DNA from: Palsa-1392 sp036493915
GTDB taxonomy: Bacteria > Verrucomicrobiota > Verrucomicrobiia > Chthoniobacterales > UBA10450
Length of the DNA: 15,484 nucleotides
Direction of reading: 5' to 3'
Assembly (NCBI GenBank): GCA_036493915.1
Contig: DASXPA010000140.1
Coordinates: 1-15,484 of the forward strand
Shown here: positions 1-6,720 of the stretch, piece by piece
How the letters are laid out: each line of letters starts with the position of its first letter
Position numbering within the stretch: position 1 is the first letter of the stretch
Made by a program: the position numbers and the translations under genes
Notes under the pieces: generated by a model
The model's input: only the letters and a program-made list of their open reading frames with translations
What the model was told of the DNA's origin: nothing
The model's database searches: none

Positions 1-1
1 A

Positions 2-472
2 AAAGACATCAAAGCCATCATCGACTTGATGAAAAAAAATGACCTCTCCGTTTTCGAAATGGAGAAGGACGGCTTCAAATTGAAACTGGAGAAGGGGAAC
101 GACAATCCGGTTTACGTCGCGCCGCCCGCCTTCCCCGTCGCCTCAACCGCGACCGCCCTCGCGCCCTCGGCGGCAGTGGCCGGCGCCGCTTCTCCTGAAG
201 CTTCCGGCGCGCCCGCGGCCGCCTCCTCGGCGCCCGCGGGTAAGGAAATTACCTCGCCCATGGTTGGGACTTTTTACCGCGCCGCTTCGCCGGAGTCGCC
301 ACCCTTCATTGATATCGGCCAGGAAGTAAACGCCGAAACCGTCGTCTGCATCATCGAAGCGATGAAGGTGATGAACGAAATCAAAGCCGAAGTGAGCGGC
401 ACGATTGCCGAGGTGGTGGCGGAGAACGGCAAGCCCGTGCAGTTCGGCCAAGCCCTTTTCAAACTTCGGTAG
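2..472 (+). CDS. accB: Biotin carboxyl carrier protein of acetyl-CoA carboxylase (5' partial)
   Basis: AccB carries the biotin that AccC carboxylates and presents it to the carboxyltransferase (AccAD) for malonyl-CoA synthesis. The frame is open from base 2 and reads KDIKAIIDLMKKNDLSVFEME, the usual AccB N-terminal helix. The TTG at 26 and ATG at 29 are therefore internal, and the true start lies just before the window. Order of parts in the 156 visible residues: N-terminal helix (1-33), an Ala/Pro-rich flexible linker (about 38-80), then the biotinyl domain beginning ITSPMVGTFY. The biotinylation motif EAMKVMNEI has its acceptor Lys encoded at 365-367, and the domain ends in the usual G-Q-x-L-F-K-L. 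accC follows after 54 bp, the normal accBC order. Identity is secure; only the start is missing. Confidence 0.96.
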   Translation, partial: KDIKAIIDLMKKNDLSVFEMEKDGFKLKLEKGNDNPVYVAPPAFPVASTATALAPSAAVAGAASPEASGAPAAASSAPAGKEITSPMVGTFYRAASPESPPFIDIGQEVNAETVVCIIEAMKVMNEIKAEVSGTIAEVVAENGKPVQFGQALFKLR

Positions 473-473
473 C

Positions 474-490
474 GCGAGATCCCATCTCGC
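474..490. repeat. Perfect 7-bp hairpin with 3-base loop, accB-accC gap
   Basis: GCGAGAT-ccc-ATCTCGC begins one base after the accB stop codon. It has no T-tract, so it is unlikely to be an intrinsic terminator, and accC probably shares the transcript. The same three-base-loop design recurs at other intergenic sites in this window. Confidence 0.6.
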
Positions 491-502
491 ACGGAGCACC
501 CC

Positions 503-519
503 GCAAGCTGGAAGCTCGC
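503..519. repeat. Imperfect 7-bp hairpin with 3-base loop, accB-accC gap
   Basis: GCAAGCT-gga-AGCTCGC has one mismatched pair (A505 with C517). It lies 7 bases before the accC start codon and would include the only weak purine-rich stretch (GGAAG, 510-514) that could serve accC as a ribosome-binding site. Folding could therefore affect accC translation; this is an inference. Confidence 0.45.
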
Positions 520-526
520 GCCACGC

Positions 527-1912
527 ATGTTCGAAAAAATCCTGATCGCAAACCGCGGCGAGATCGCTCTCCGCGTCATCCGCGCCTGCAAGGAACTCGG
601 CATCCGCACTCTCGCGGTTTACTCCGAAGCGGACGTCGATTCGCTCCACGTTCAGCTGGCCGATGAATCGATCTGTATCGGCTCGGCGCCGAGCACTGAC
701 AGCTATCTCAAGATCGATCGCATCATGAGCGCGGCCGAAGTCGGCGACGTCGATGCGATCCATCCCGGCTACGGATTTCTGGCCGAGAACGCGCACTTCG
801 CGGAAGTCTGCGAGAGCTGCAATATCAAATTCATCGGCCCGAGCGCCGCCGCGATGCGCCTGATGGGCGACAAGAATTCCGCCCGCACCTGCGCACGCAA
901 AGCCGGCGTGCCGGTGACGCCCGGGAGCGATGGCATCGTCGAGTCGGAAGCCGACGCGAAGCGGGTTGCGAAAAAGATTGGCTACCCGGTGATGATCAAA
1001 GCCGTCTCGGGCGGCGGCGGTCGCGGGATGCGCGCCGCGCATAACGAAGTCAGCCTCGTGAAAGGGTTTCACGGCGCGCGCCTCGAGGCGGACAAAGCTT
1101 TTGGCAACGCGGAGGTCTACATCGAGAAACTGATCGTGAACCCGCATCACATCGAGTTCCAAATCATGGCCGACGGTACGGGCAACACGGTGCACCTCGG
1201 CGAGCGCGATTGCTCGATCCAGCGCCGCAATCAGAAGGTGATCGAGGAATGTCCGTCGCCGCTGCTCACGTCATCGATGCGCCGAAAGATGGGCCAGGCC
1301 GCGGTCAAGCTCGCGCAATCGGTCAATTATGTGAACGCCGGGACGATGGAATTTCTCGTCGACGAGAAGGGTGCGTTTTACTTCATCGAAATGAACACCC
1401 GCATCCAGGTCGAGCACACCATTACCGAGGAAGTTTACGGCTGCGATCTGGTGAAGGAGCAGATTCACATTGCCGCCGGCGACAAACTTTCGCCGCACGT
1501 TGCCCGGCCTCTCGCCCGTTCTCACGCCATCCAGTGCCGCATCAACGCGGAAGATCCGGCGAAGAATTTTCAACCGTCGCCCGGCCGGATCAATTTTTAT
1601 TACGCCCCCGGTGGCAAGGGCGTGAGGATCGACTCGCATGCCTACACCGGGTACACGGTCCCGCCGTATTACGATTCCATGATCGCGAAACTGATTGCGG
1701 TCGGCGCAACCCGTGAATCGGCGATCGAGCGGATGCGTCGCGCGCTTGGCGAGTATCTCATCACCGGGATCAAGACGACGATCCCGTTTCACAATGCGAT
1801 CATGCGCAACTCCGATTTCCGCAACGGCAACTACGACACCGGCTTCGTCGATCGAATGATGAACTCCGACAGCTTCGAATTGCGGACCTCGAACGGGCGG
1901 CTACACGATTGA
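527..1912 (+). CDS. accC: Biotin carboxylase, acetyl-CoA carboxylase subunit
   Basis: AccC uses ATP and bicarbonate to carboxylate the biotin on AccB, the first half-reaction of malonyl-CoA synthesis in the cytoplasm. The 461 residues show the full family layout. The N-terminal domain opens FEKILIANRGEIALR and contains HPGYGFLAENA (79-89). The ATP-grasp domain has the glycine-rich loop SGGGGRGMR (161-169) and lysines at 116 and 158. The catalytic segment FIEMNTRIQVEH (286-297) gives E288, N290, R292, Q294, V295 and E296 at the same numbers as E. coli AccC. After it the sequence reads TITEE where PVTEM is usual, a mild variation. Length is close to the usual 445-455, with about ten extra residues at the C-terminus (ending NGRLHD). 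No strong ribosome-binding site is visible. It is expected to be cotranscribed with accB. Confidence 0.97.
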   Translation: MFEKILIANRGEIALRVIRACKELGIRTLAVYSEADVDSLHVQLADESICIGSAPSTDSYLKIDRIMSAAEVGDVDAIHPGYGFLAENAHFAEVCESCNIKFIGPSAAAMRLMGDKNSARTCARKAGVPVTPGSDGIVESEADAKRVAKKIGYPVMIKAVSGGGGRGMRAAHNEVSLVKGFHGARLEADKAFGNAEVYIEKLIVNPHHIEFQIMADGTGNTVHLGERDCSIQRRNQKVIEECPSPLLTSSMRRKMGQAAVKLAQSVNYVNAGTMEFLVDEKGAFYFIEMNTRIQVEHTITEEVYGCDLVKEQIHIAAGDKLSPHVARPLARSHAIQCRINAEDPAKNFQPSPGRINFYYAPGGKGVRIDSHAYTGYTVPPYYDSMIAKLIAVGATRESAIERMRRALGEYLITGIKTTIPFHNAIMRNSDFRNGNYDTGFVDRMMNSDSFELRTSNGRLHD

Positions 1913-1953
1913 GTGGAGTAAGCGAGGAAAGACCGCTGGCAGGGAGATCCGCG

Positions 1954-2031
1954 GTGAAAAAGCAGATGCTTTTCGAGCCCGCCATTCCCGCCGCATTGAA
2001 TGACAAGTTGCAAGGGGGCTCGCGACAATGA
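1954..2031 (+). CDS. Possible 25-aa small protein overlapping thiE
   Basis: A GTG at 1954 follows an AGGGAG stretch (1941-1946) at a 7-base distance and opens a 25-codon frame. The predicted peptide begins VKKQMLFEPAIPAALNDKL and ends GGSRQ. Its TGA (2029-2031) overlaps the thiE ATG (2028-2030) as ATGA, the arrangement seen at two other gene junctions in this window. The frame is also open upstream to the end of accC. I recognise no family. It could be a translationally coupled small protein or leader peptide, or an accidental frame in the 115-bp accC-thiE gap. Within it, AAAAGC-agat-GCTTTT (1958-1973) can form a short hairpin. Confidence 0.25.
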   Translation: MKKQMLFEPAIPAALNDKLQGGSRQ

Positions 2032-2681
2032 AGTCGTTAGGCGAGGCGCGGCTCTATGCCATCCTCGATCTCGGCTACGTCGCCACCCTTCGCGCCAAAG
2101 ATGTCGCAAAAAAACTGATCGAGGGCGGCGCCGACCTCATTCAACTCCGCGGCAAGAATTTGAGTATGGACGAGCTGCACAAACTGGCGCAGCAACTGCA
2201 TCGCCTAACGAGTCTGGCCGGTGTCCCGCTGATTATCAACGACCACCCGGAAATCGCGCGCGACGTTCCGGTGGAAGGTCTCCACCTTGGTCAGGACGAT
2301 CTTCCGATTGCCGCCGCACGCGCGATCGTTGGGCGAGAAGGCTGCTGGATCGGCAAATCGACTCACGGCCTCGCCCAAGCCACCGCCGCAGTCGCGGAAG
2401 CCGCCGACTACATTGGTTTCGGCCCGCTCTTCGCCACGCCGACAAAACCTGACTATCGGCCTATCGGAATCGACGACATCTGTCGCGTCCACGACTCGGT
2501 CCAGTTGCCGATTTTCTGCATCGGCGGAATCAATCTCGGAAACCTTCCGCAAGTCTTAGCCGCTGGCGCAAAGCGCGTCGTCATCGTATCGGGACTGCTA
2601 CAAAGCGCCAATATCGCCGCGGGCACACGAGCGGCGAAGCACCTGCTCATTCCGAACTTCGCAATCCAGACTCCAAAATAA
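2028..2681 (+). CDS. thiE: Thiamine phosphate synthase
   Basis: ThiE joins hydroxymethylpyrimidine diphosphate and thiazole phosphate to give thiamine monophosphate. The 217-residue length is typical for this TIM-barrel enzyme. Visible motifs in order are QLRGK (39-43), IINDHPEIA (69-77, with Mg-binding N71/D72), GLHLGQDDLP (84-93), IGKSTH (108-113), DYIGFGPLFATPTK (127-140, pyrophosphate/thiazole-binding region), CIGGI (164-168) and VIVSGLL (185-191). Usual forms are QLRxK, INDRxDxA, GxSTH and AIGGI, so all key sites are kept. The start is supported by AAGGGGG (2012-2018) about 9 bases upstream. The fourth codon, TTA, lies inside a CGTTAGGC octamer. The next gene starts 3 bases after the stop codon, so the two are probably cotranscribed. 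No TPP riboswitch is apparent upstream. Confidence 0.94.
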   Translation: MKSLGEARLYAILDLGYVATLRAKDVAKKLIEGGADLIQLRGKNLSMDELHKLAQQLHRLTSLAGVPLIINDHPEIARDVPVEGLHLGQDDLPIAAARAIVGREGCWIGKSTHGLAQATAAVAEAADYIGFGPLFATPTKPDYRPIGIDDICRVHDSVQLPIFCIGGINLGNLPQVLAAGAKRVVIVSGLLQSANIAAGTRAAKHLLIPNFAIQTPK

Positions 2682-2684
2682 ATC

Positions 2685-3602
2685 ATGTCCGTACTCGTTG
2701 TTGGTTCGATCGCGCTCGACACCGTCAAAACCCCCGTGGAAGAGCATTCCGATCAACTCGGCGGCTCCGCTTCTTACGCGGCGCTCGGCGCGAGTTTTTT
2801 CACACCGGTGCATCTCGTTGGCGTGGTTGGCAGCGATTTCCCCGAATCGGAGTTTGAGTTTTGGAAATCGCACGATATCGACGCCAGCGGGGTGCAGCGC
2901 GCGAAAGGCGAAACCTTCCGCTGGTCGGGCGAGTACGCGTGGGACATGAATACGCGCGAAACCCGGTCCGTCGCGCTCAATGTTTTCGAGACCTTCGAGC
3001 CGGAATTGCCGGAGAATTTTCGCGAAACGGATTTCGTTCTTCTCGCCAACATCGCGCCTTCGCTGCAGTCGCACGTGCTCGATCAGATGAAGCGCCCGCG
3101 CTTCGTTATCGCCGACACGATGGACCTTTGGATCGAGACGACGCGCAAAGATCTCGACGCGCTCATCCCGCGGGTCGACCTCCTCATTCTCAACGATAGT
3201 GAGGCGCGCCAGATGACCGGCGAGACAAGTTTGATTCGGGCTGGCCGCGTCATTCGCCGGAGCGGACCGAAATATGTCGCGGTAAAAAAAGGTGAGCACG
3301 GCGCGCTTCTTTTCGGGCCGGAGGAGTTCTTCAGCTGTGGCGCCTATCCGCTCGAAGACATTCACGATCCGACGGGCGCGGGCGATACTTTTGCCGGGGG
3401 CGTCGCTGGTTATCTCGCGGGCAAGAGCCAGGGCGAAATCGATTTCGCGCAACTCCGCAAAGCGCTCATCTACGGAAGCGTGCTCGCGAGTTTCAACGTC
3501 GAAGCCTTCAGCATGGATCGGATGCGCAGCCTAACGACTCAGGAAATCGACGAGCGCTACGAGATGTTCAAGTTGATGAGCCAGTTCGAGGTACTCGAGT
3601 AG
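2685..3602 (+). CDS. PfkB/ribokinase-family carbohydrate or nucleoside kinase
   Basis: This is a 305-residue kinase of the PfkB fold, which transfers ATP phosphate to a sugar, nucleoside or similar small molecule. The N-terminal beta-strand VLVVGSIALDTV is followed by the substrate-binding di-glycine region LGGSASYAALGAS (25-37). The NxxE motif is in LNDSEARQ (N170, E173). The C-terminal signature DPTGAGDTFAGG (228-239) holds the catalytic base D234 and the anion hole. Length matches the family. Substrate cannot be read from these motifs. Position directly after thiE (3-bp gap) might hint at thiamine or pyrimidine metabolism, but ThiD-type sequence features are not evident and the pairing may only reflect a shared transcript. 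No ribosome-binding site precedes the ATG. A gene-free stretch of palindromes follows. Confidence 0.88.
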   Translation: MSVLVVGSIALDTVKTPVEEHSDQLGGSASYAALGASFFTPVHLVGVVGSDFPESEFEFWKSHDIDASGVQRAKGETFRWSGEYAWDMNTRETRSVALNVFETFEPELPENFRETDFVLLANIAPSLQSHVLDQMKRPRFVIADTMDLWIETTRKDLDALIPRVDLLILNDSEARQMTGETSLIRAGRVIRRSGPKYVAVKKGEHGALLFGPEEFFSCGAYPLEDIHDPTGAGDTFAGGVAGYLAGKSQGEIDFAQLRKALIYGSVLASFNVEAFSMDRMRSLTTQEIDERYEMFKLMSQFEVLE

Positions 3603-3896
3603 CGGGATAGGCGGCTCTCCTCCGGGGAGGACGGGCTGTCAGCCCGTCGTTCGGTGCAGTCTGCGCCGAACCGCGCGAAGGGATTGGGAACGAGCTTGCT
3701 CTGGGAAAGTTCATTCGTTGAATGGAGACGTCTTCTCCGAGCAAACTGTCGGGATCATCCGCGAACGCTCACTGCACCCAGTCGGAGGCAGACTGTCTCC
3801 GACGACGGGTTAACAACCCGTCCTCCCCGGATTTTCAGGTTCCGCAGTTCCGGAGTTTTTTGCGCGAGACGCTGTCTGTGTTCCTATTGAATCCTA
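3603..3896. other. Gene-free interval between the PfkB-family kinase and pdxJ
   Basis: These 294 bp hold the compound inverted repeat (3621-3831) and a 65-bp leader for pdxJ. Frames that are open here lack conserved motifs and run through the palindromes, so I do not call them. No T-tract follows the hairpins to make a clear terminator. A weak promoter-like pair, TTGCGC (3861) and TCCTAT (3883), lies just before pdxJ but is poor evidence by itself. Confidence 0.6.
3621..3831. repeat. 211-bp compound inverted-repeat element
   Basis: The arms 3621-3650 and 3802-3831 are inverted copies matching at 27 of 30 positions. Each arm carries its own hairpin with a 3-base loop: GACGGGCT-gtc-AGCCCGTC (3630-3648) and GACGGGTT-aac-AACCCGTC (3804-3822). 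Two of the three differences between arms form a C-G to T-A exchange within this stem, so pairing is kept; the third lies in the loop. Just inside each arm is another hairpin, TTCGGTGCA-gtc-TGCGCCGAA (3650-3670, one G-T pair) and GTCGGAGGCA-gac-TGTCTCCGAC (3781-3803, one G-T pair). These inner hairpins share the core CAGTCTGC in inverted orientation. Smaller hairpins lie in the middle, for example CATTC-gtt-GAATG (3712-3724) and GGAGA-cgtct-TCTCC (3724-3738). No coding content is apparent. It looks like a non-autonomous, REP/MITE-like element or a structured RNA; no transposase is nearby. Confidence 0.7.
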
Positions 3897-4649
3897 ATGG
3901 GAACTTTACACCTCGGCGTCAACGTCGATCACGTCGCCACCTTGCGGCAGGCGCGTTATGCGACCATGCCCGACTCGAAAAATGCCGAGCCCGATCCGGT
4001 CACGGCGGCCAGCCTCTGCGAACGCGCGGGCGCGAGCGGGATCGTCGCCCATCTGCGCTCGGATCGCCGCCACATGCAGGATCGCGATCTCGAGCGGCTC
4101 CGCCAAAACATCATGACCAAGCTCAACCTCGAGATGGGCAATACGCCGGGGATTCTCGACTTCGCGCTCCGCCTCCAGCCGGACGAAGTCTGCCTCGTGC
4201 CGGAAAGACGCGAAGAGATTACGACCGAAGGCGGCCTCGATCTCGTTAGGCATTCACGCGAACTTGCGCTGACGATCAAGCGACTGCACGCGCTCGGAAT
4301 TCGCGTCAGCCTTTTCATCGACCCATCGGTAGAGCAGGTGAACGCGGCGGTGAAGCTCGAAGCGGAAATGATCGAGTTGCACACCGGTGCGCTCGCCAAC
4401 GCGTTCACCGAAAAGGTCGAGCGCCAGGAACTCGAACGCCTGCAAGAAGCGTCGATGCGCGCGGCGAATTGCGGCCTGCAAGTGAACGCCGGTCACGGCA
4501 TCAACTACCGCAACATCGCGCTCATCCGCGAAATCCCGAACCTCGTCGAACTGAACATCGGCCATTCGATCGTCGCGCACTCGCTCGTCGTCGGGATTGA
4601 TACGGCCGTGCGCGAAATGCTCGCGTTGATGCAAGGGTACCGCGGATGA
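3897..4649 (+). CDS. pdxJ: Pyridoxine 5'-phosphate synthase
   Basis: PdxJ condenses 1-deoxy-D-xylulose 5-phosphate with 3-amino-2-oxopropyl phosphate to make pyridoxine 5'-phosphate, the last ring-forming step of DXP-dependent vitamin B6 synthesis. The 250 residues include LGVNVDHVATLRQAR (6-20), HLRSDRRH (52-59), LNLEM (76-80), CLVPERREEITTEGGLD (99-115), VSLFID (137-142), IELHTG (159-164), VNAGHGINYRN (196-206) and ELNIGHSIVAHS (218-229). Catalytic H52, E79 and H200 correspond to E. coli H45, E72 and H193 with a constant offset of seven. The start gives the standard N-terminus; no ribosome-binding site is visible. The stop overlaps the acpS start (ATGA, 4646-4649), a pairing also common in proteobacteria. 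Confidence 0.97.
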   Translation: MGTLHLGVNVDHVATLRQARYATMPDSKNAEPDPVTAASLCERAGASGIVAHLRSDRRHMQDRDLERLRQNIMTKLNLEMGNTPGILDFALRLQPDEVCLVPERREEITTEGGLDLVRHSRELALTIKRLHALGIRVSLFIDPSVEQVNAAVKLEAEMIELHTGALANAFTEKVERQELERLQEASMRAANCGLQVNAGHGINYRNIALIREIPNLVELNIGHSIVAHSLVVGIDTAVREMLALMQGYRG

Positions 4650-5035
4650 GCATTCTCGGACTTGGCATCGATTTGGTCGATTGCGACCGGATCGAGAATT
4701 CGATCGAACGGTTCGGCGACCGCTTCCTTCATCGCGTGTTCACGGAAGGGGAGATCGCCTACTCGCAGTCGATGAAATTTCCGGCGCGCCATCTCGCAGC
4801 GCGCTTCGCGGCGAAGGAGGCGCTTTCGAAAGCGTTCGGCACCGGCATCGGTAAATCGATGGGCTGGTGCGATCTCGATGTGCAGAAAAGGGCGAGCGGC
4901 GAACCATTTGTCGTCCTCAGCGGCGGCGCAGAAAAAATGGCGAAAGAACGCGGCGTCGAAAAAATTTGGATCAGCCTGACCCATACAGACAAAAGCGGCA
5001 TGGCCACGATCATCCTCGAAGGAAGCGCACGATGA
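4646..5035 (+). CDS. acpS: Holo-[acyl-carrier-protein] synthase
   Basis: AcpS transfers the 4'-phosphopantetheine arm from CoA to a serine of acyl carrier protein, activating it for fatty-acid synthesis. The 129-residue protein starts MSILGLGIDLVDCDRIE, with Mg-binding D9, and contains RFAAKEALSKAFGTG (53-67), with E58 and K62 at their usual E. coli positions. The C-terminal strand SLTHTDKSGMATIIL (110-124) corresponds to the family's SxSHxxxxAxAxV segment. AAGGG (4633-4637) lies 8 bases before the ATG, inside pdxJ. It overlaps pdxJ and the downstream channel gene by 4 bp each, so the three genes are very probably cotranscribed and translationally coupled. Confidence 0.95.
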   Translation: MSILGLGIDLVDCDRIENSIERFGDRFLHRVFTEGEIAYSQSMKFPARHLAARFAAKEALSKAFGTGIGKSMGWCDLDVQKRASGEPFVVLSGGAEKMAKERGVEKIWISLTHTDKSGMATIILEGSAR

Positions 5036-6669
5036 AGTGGCGGAAAATTCGCCTAACGATCCTTCTTTGCTGTGTCTTTGCGCCACTCCTTGCGAACGCC
5101 GCGCCTTCACCTTCTCCGACGACAACCGCGGAGCCGGCCACAGATTTATCCGCGCAACGCGCCAAAGCGGAGCGCGGCAAAATGTACAAAGCCGGCCTCG
5201 CCTACAGCCATTGGCTGGACGGTTTGGCGAAGGAAAGTGAGAACGACTTTCTGCAGGTGCGCGTCTTCGATCGCGTCACTTGGATGCGGCTGCTCGCCTC
5301 CGTCGCTTCGCTCGGCGTCATCGCGCTGCTCACCGGTTGGTTTCTCTGGTTCGTTAGGCGACGGGCCGGCGAGATAGAATCGAACCAGCGCCAATCGTGG
5401 TGGGAGCTTGCCGCGGCCGCCATCCGCAAACCGCTCGCCCTCATCGTCTGGGTGCTCGGCGGTTTTCTCGCCTTCATGCCAATCGTGAGCGGCATCACCC
5501 TGCGCTCTCGCCGCCTCTTTTTCGCCGACGCTCTTACCGCGCTTCTTTACGCCGGTCGCGTCATCGCGGTGCTCTGGTTGATTTTCCAGGCGATCCGCGC
5601 GGTCGAGAAAAAGCTCCGTCATTGGGCGCAAAGCACCGGCAGCGTGCTCAATAATGTCCTTGTCCCCGTGATCGGGCAAACGCTCCGACTCGCAGTCCCT
5701 CTGCTCGCGGTCATTCTGCTTTTGCCCTTGCTCAACCTGCCGGAGAAATGGGCCTGGCTGACGCAAAAGGGATTCGGCGTTTTGCTCATCGTTAGTCTGG
5801 CGTTTCTCATCATCCGCGGCGTGCGCTCGGTGCAGGTGGCGCTCTTGCGCGAGCACCGCATGGACGTGGCCGACAACTACACCGCGCGCCGCATTTACAC
5901 GCAGGTCTCGGTCATCCGGAAGCTGATCACTTCGGTCGTCGTGGTCGTCGGCTTCGGCGCGATTCTCATGATGTTCGATGCGGTGCGGCAACTGGGCACG
6001 AGCATCCTCGCTTCTGCCGGGATCGCCGGGATCATCCTCGGTTTCGCTGCGCAGAAAACGTTAGGCAACCTGCTCGCCGGCATTCAGATCGCGCTCAGCC
6101 AGCCGATTTTGATCGATGATATCGTGATCGTTGAAGGCGAGTTCGGCCGGATCGAAGACATCACGCTGACGTTTGTTGCTGTGCGAACGTGGGACCTGCG
6201 GCGACTAATTGTGCCGATCACTTATTTCATCGAAAAACCGTTCCAAAACTGGAGTCGGAAGTCGGACGAAATTCTGGGGACAATTTTTCTTTATCTCGAT
6301 TATCAGGTCCCGTTAGGCGAACTGCGCGAAGAGCTGAAACGGCTCGTGGAAAAGAACGAGAATTGGGACCAGAAAGTCTGCGGCCTCCAAGTGACCGACA
6401 CGAAGCCGAACACGATCGAAGTGCGCGCCCTCGTCAGCAGCTTGAACGCGGGAAAGAATTTCGATCTGCGCTGTCAGGTGCGCGAAGGTTTGATCGAGTT
6501 TTTGCGCAGCCGTTATCCGGAAAGTTTGCCGAGGGTGAGGATGGCGATGGAGCCACTCGTCGAGGAAGCCGAACCGGAAGCGCGCCACGCGGGAGCGGTC
6601 GAAGGCAAAGAACACGAATGCGGACCGAGCGCGCCGGGTTTAAAAAAATCGGACGACGGGACCAGCTAG
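5032..6669 (+). CDS. MscS-family mechanosensitive ion channel
   Basis: This inner-membrane channel should open under membrane tension and release solutes on osmotic downshock. The start at 5032 is chosen because it overlaps the acpS stop (ATGA), has AAGGA (5021-5025) upstream, and gives a clear signal peptide (MKWRKIRLTILLCCVFAPLLANA). The same frame is open further upstream inside acpS. The 545 residues then show membrane segments at about 84-108, 131-153, 164-187, 205-234, 246-262, 295-315 and the pore-lining helix 323-345 (SAGIAGIILGFAAQKTLGN). The MscS beta domain follows, with PILIDDIVIVEGEFGRIEDI (358-377) and VRTWDLRRLIVPITYF (384-399). A soluble C-terminal domain and a hydrophilic tail end the protein. 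It is larger than E. coli MscS (286 aa), with extra N-terminal helices as in other long MscS-like channels. It carries three CGTTAGGC octamers plus one near its 5' end. Confidence 0.92.
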   Translation: MKWRKIRLTILLCCVFAPLLANAAPSPSPTTTAEPATDLSAQRAKAERGKMYKAGLAYSHWLDGLAKESENDFLQVRVFDRVTWMRLLASVASLGVIALLTGWFLWFVRRRAGEIESNQRQSWWELAAAAIRKPLALIVWVLGGFLAFMPIVSGITLRSRRLFFADALTALLYAGRVIAVLWLIFQAIRAVEKKLRHWAQSTGSVLNNVLVPVIGQTLRLAVPLLAVILLLPLLNLPEKWAWLTQKGFGVLLIVSLAFLIIRGVRSVQVALLREHRMDVADNYTARRIYTQVSVIRKLITSVVVVVGFGAILMMFDAVRQLGTSILASAGIAGIILGFAAQKTLGNLLAGIQIALSQPILIDDIVIVEGEFGRIEDITLTFVAVRTWDLRRLIVPITYFIEKPFQNWSRKSDEILGTIFLYLDYQVPLGELREELKRLVEKNENWDQKVCGLQVTDTKPNTIEVRALVSSLNAGKNFDLRCQVREGLIEFLRSRYPESLPRVRMAMEPLVEEAEPEARHAGAVEGKEHECGPSAPGLKKSDDGTS

Positions 6670-6685
6670 CGCCGGAGTGAAGCTC

Positions 6686-6714
6686 TTGCACGCGTGGCGC
6701 GAAAATCGTACAAC
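6686..6714 (+). promoter_or_regulatory. Candidate sigma70-like promoter for the SirB1-like gene
   Basis: TTGCAC (6686-6691) and TACAAC (6709-6714) are separated by 17 bp. The predicted transcript start, about 7 bases after the -10 box, falls on the ATG at 6721. This suggests a leaderless mRNA and argues against the GTG at 6694. The boxes match consensus at three and four of six positions, so the evidence is modest. Confidence 0.3.
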
Positions 6715-6720
6715 AGTTTC

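Noticed and set aside
143..1195. Long minus-strand open frame of 350 codons opposite accB and accC.
   Set aside because: It is a shadow of high-GC coding sequence: composition is low-complexity Arg/His/Ala/Asp with no domain motifs, while the + strand encodes unmistakable AccB and AccC.
1958..1973. AAAAGC-agat-GCTTTT hairpin after accC as an intrinsic terminator.
   Set aside because: The stem is short and AT-rich, the only T-run is inside the stem, and thiE follows closely; a terminator is not convincing.
1913..2027. TPP riboswitch upstream of thiE.
   Set aside because: The 115-bp gap lacks the conserved CUGAGA and ACCUGAU-type THI-box segments.
3654..4249. Plus-strand open frames running through the palindromic region into pdxJ.
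   Set aside because: They read Arg/Ser-rich, motif-free peptides across hairpins and out of frame with pdxJ, which has all its family motifs. No coding support.
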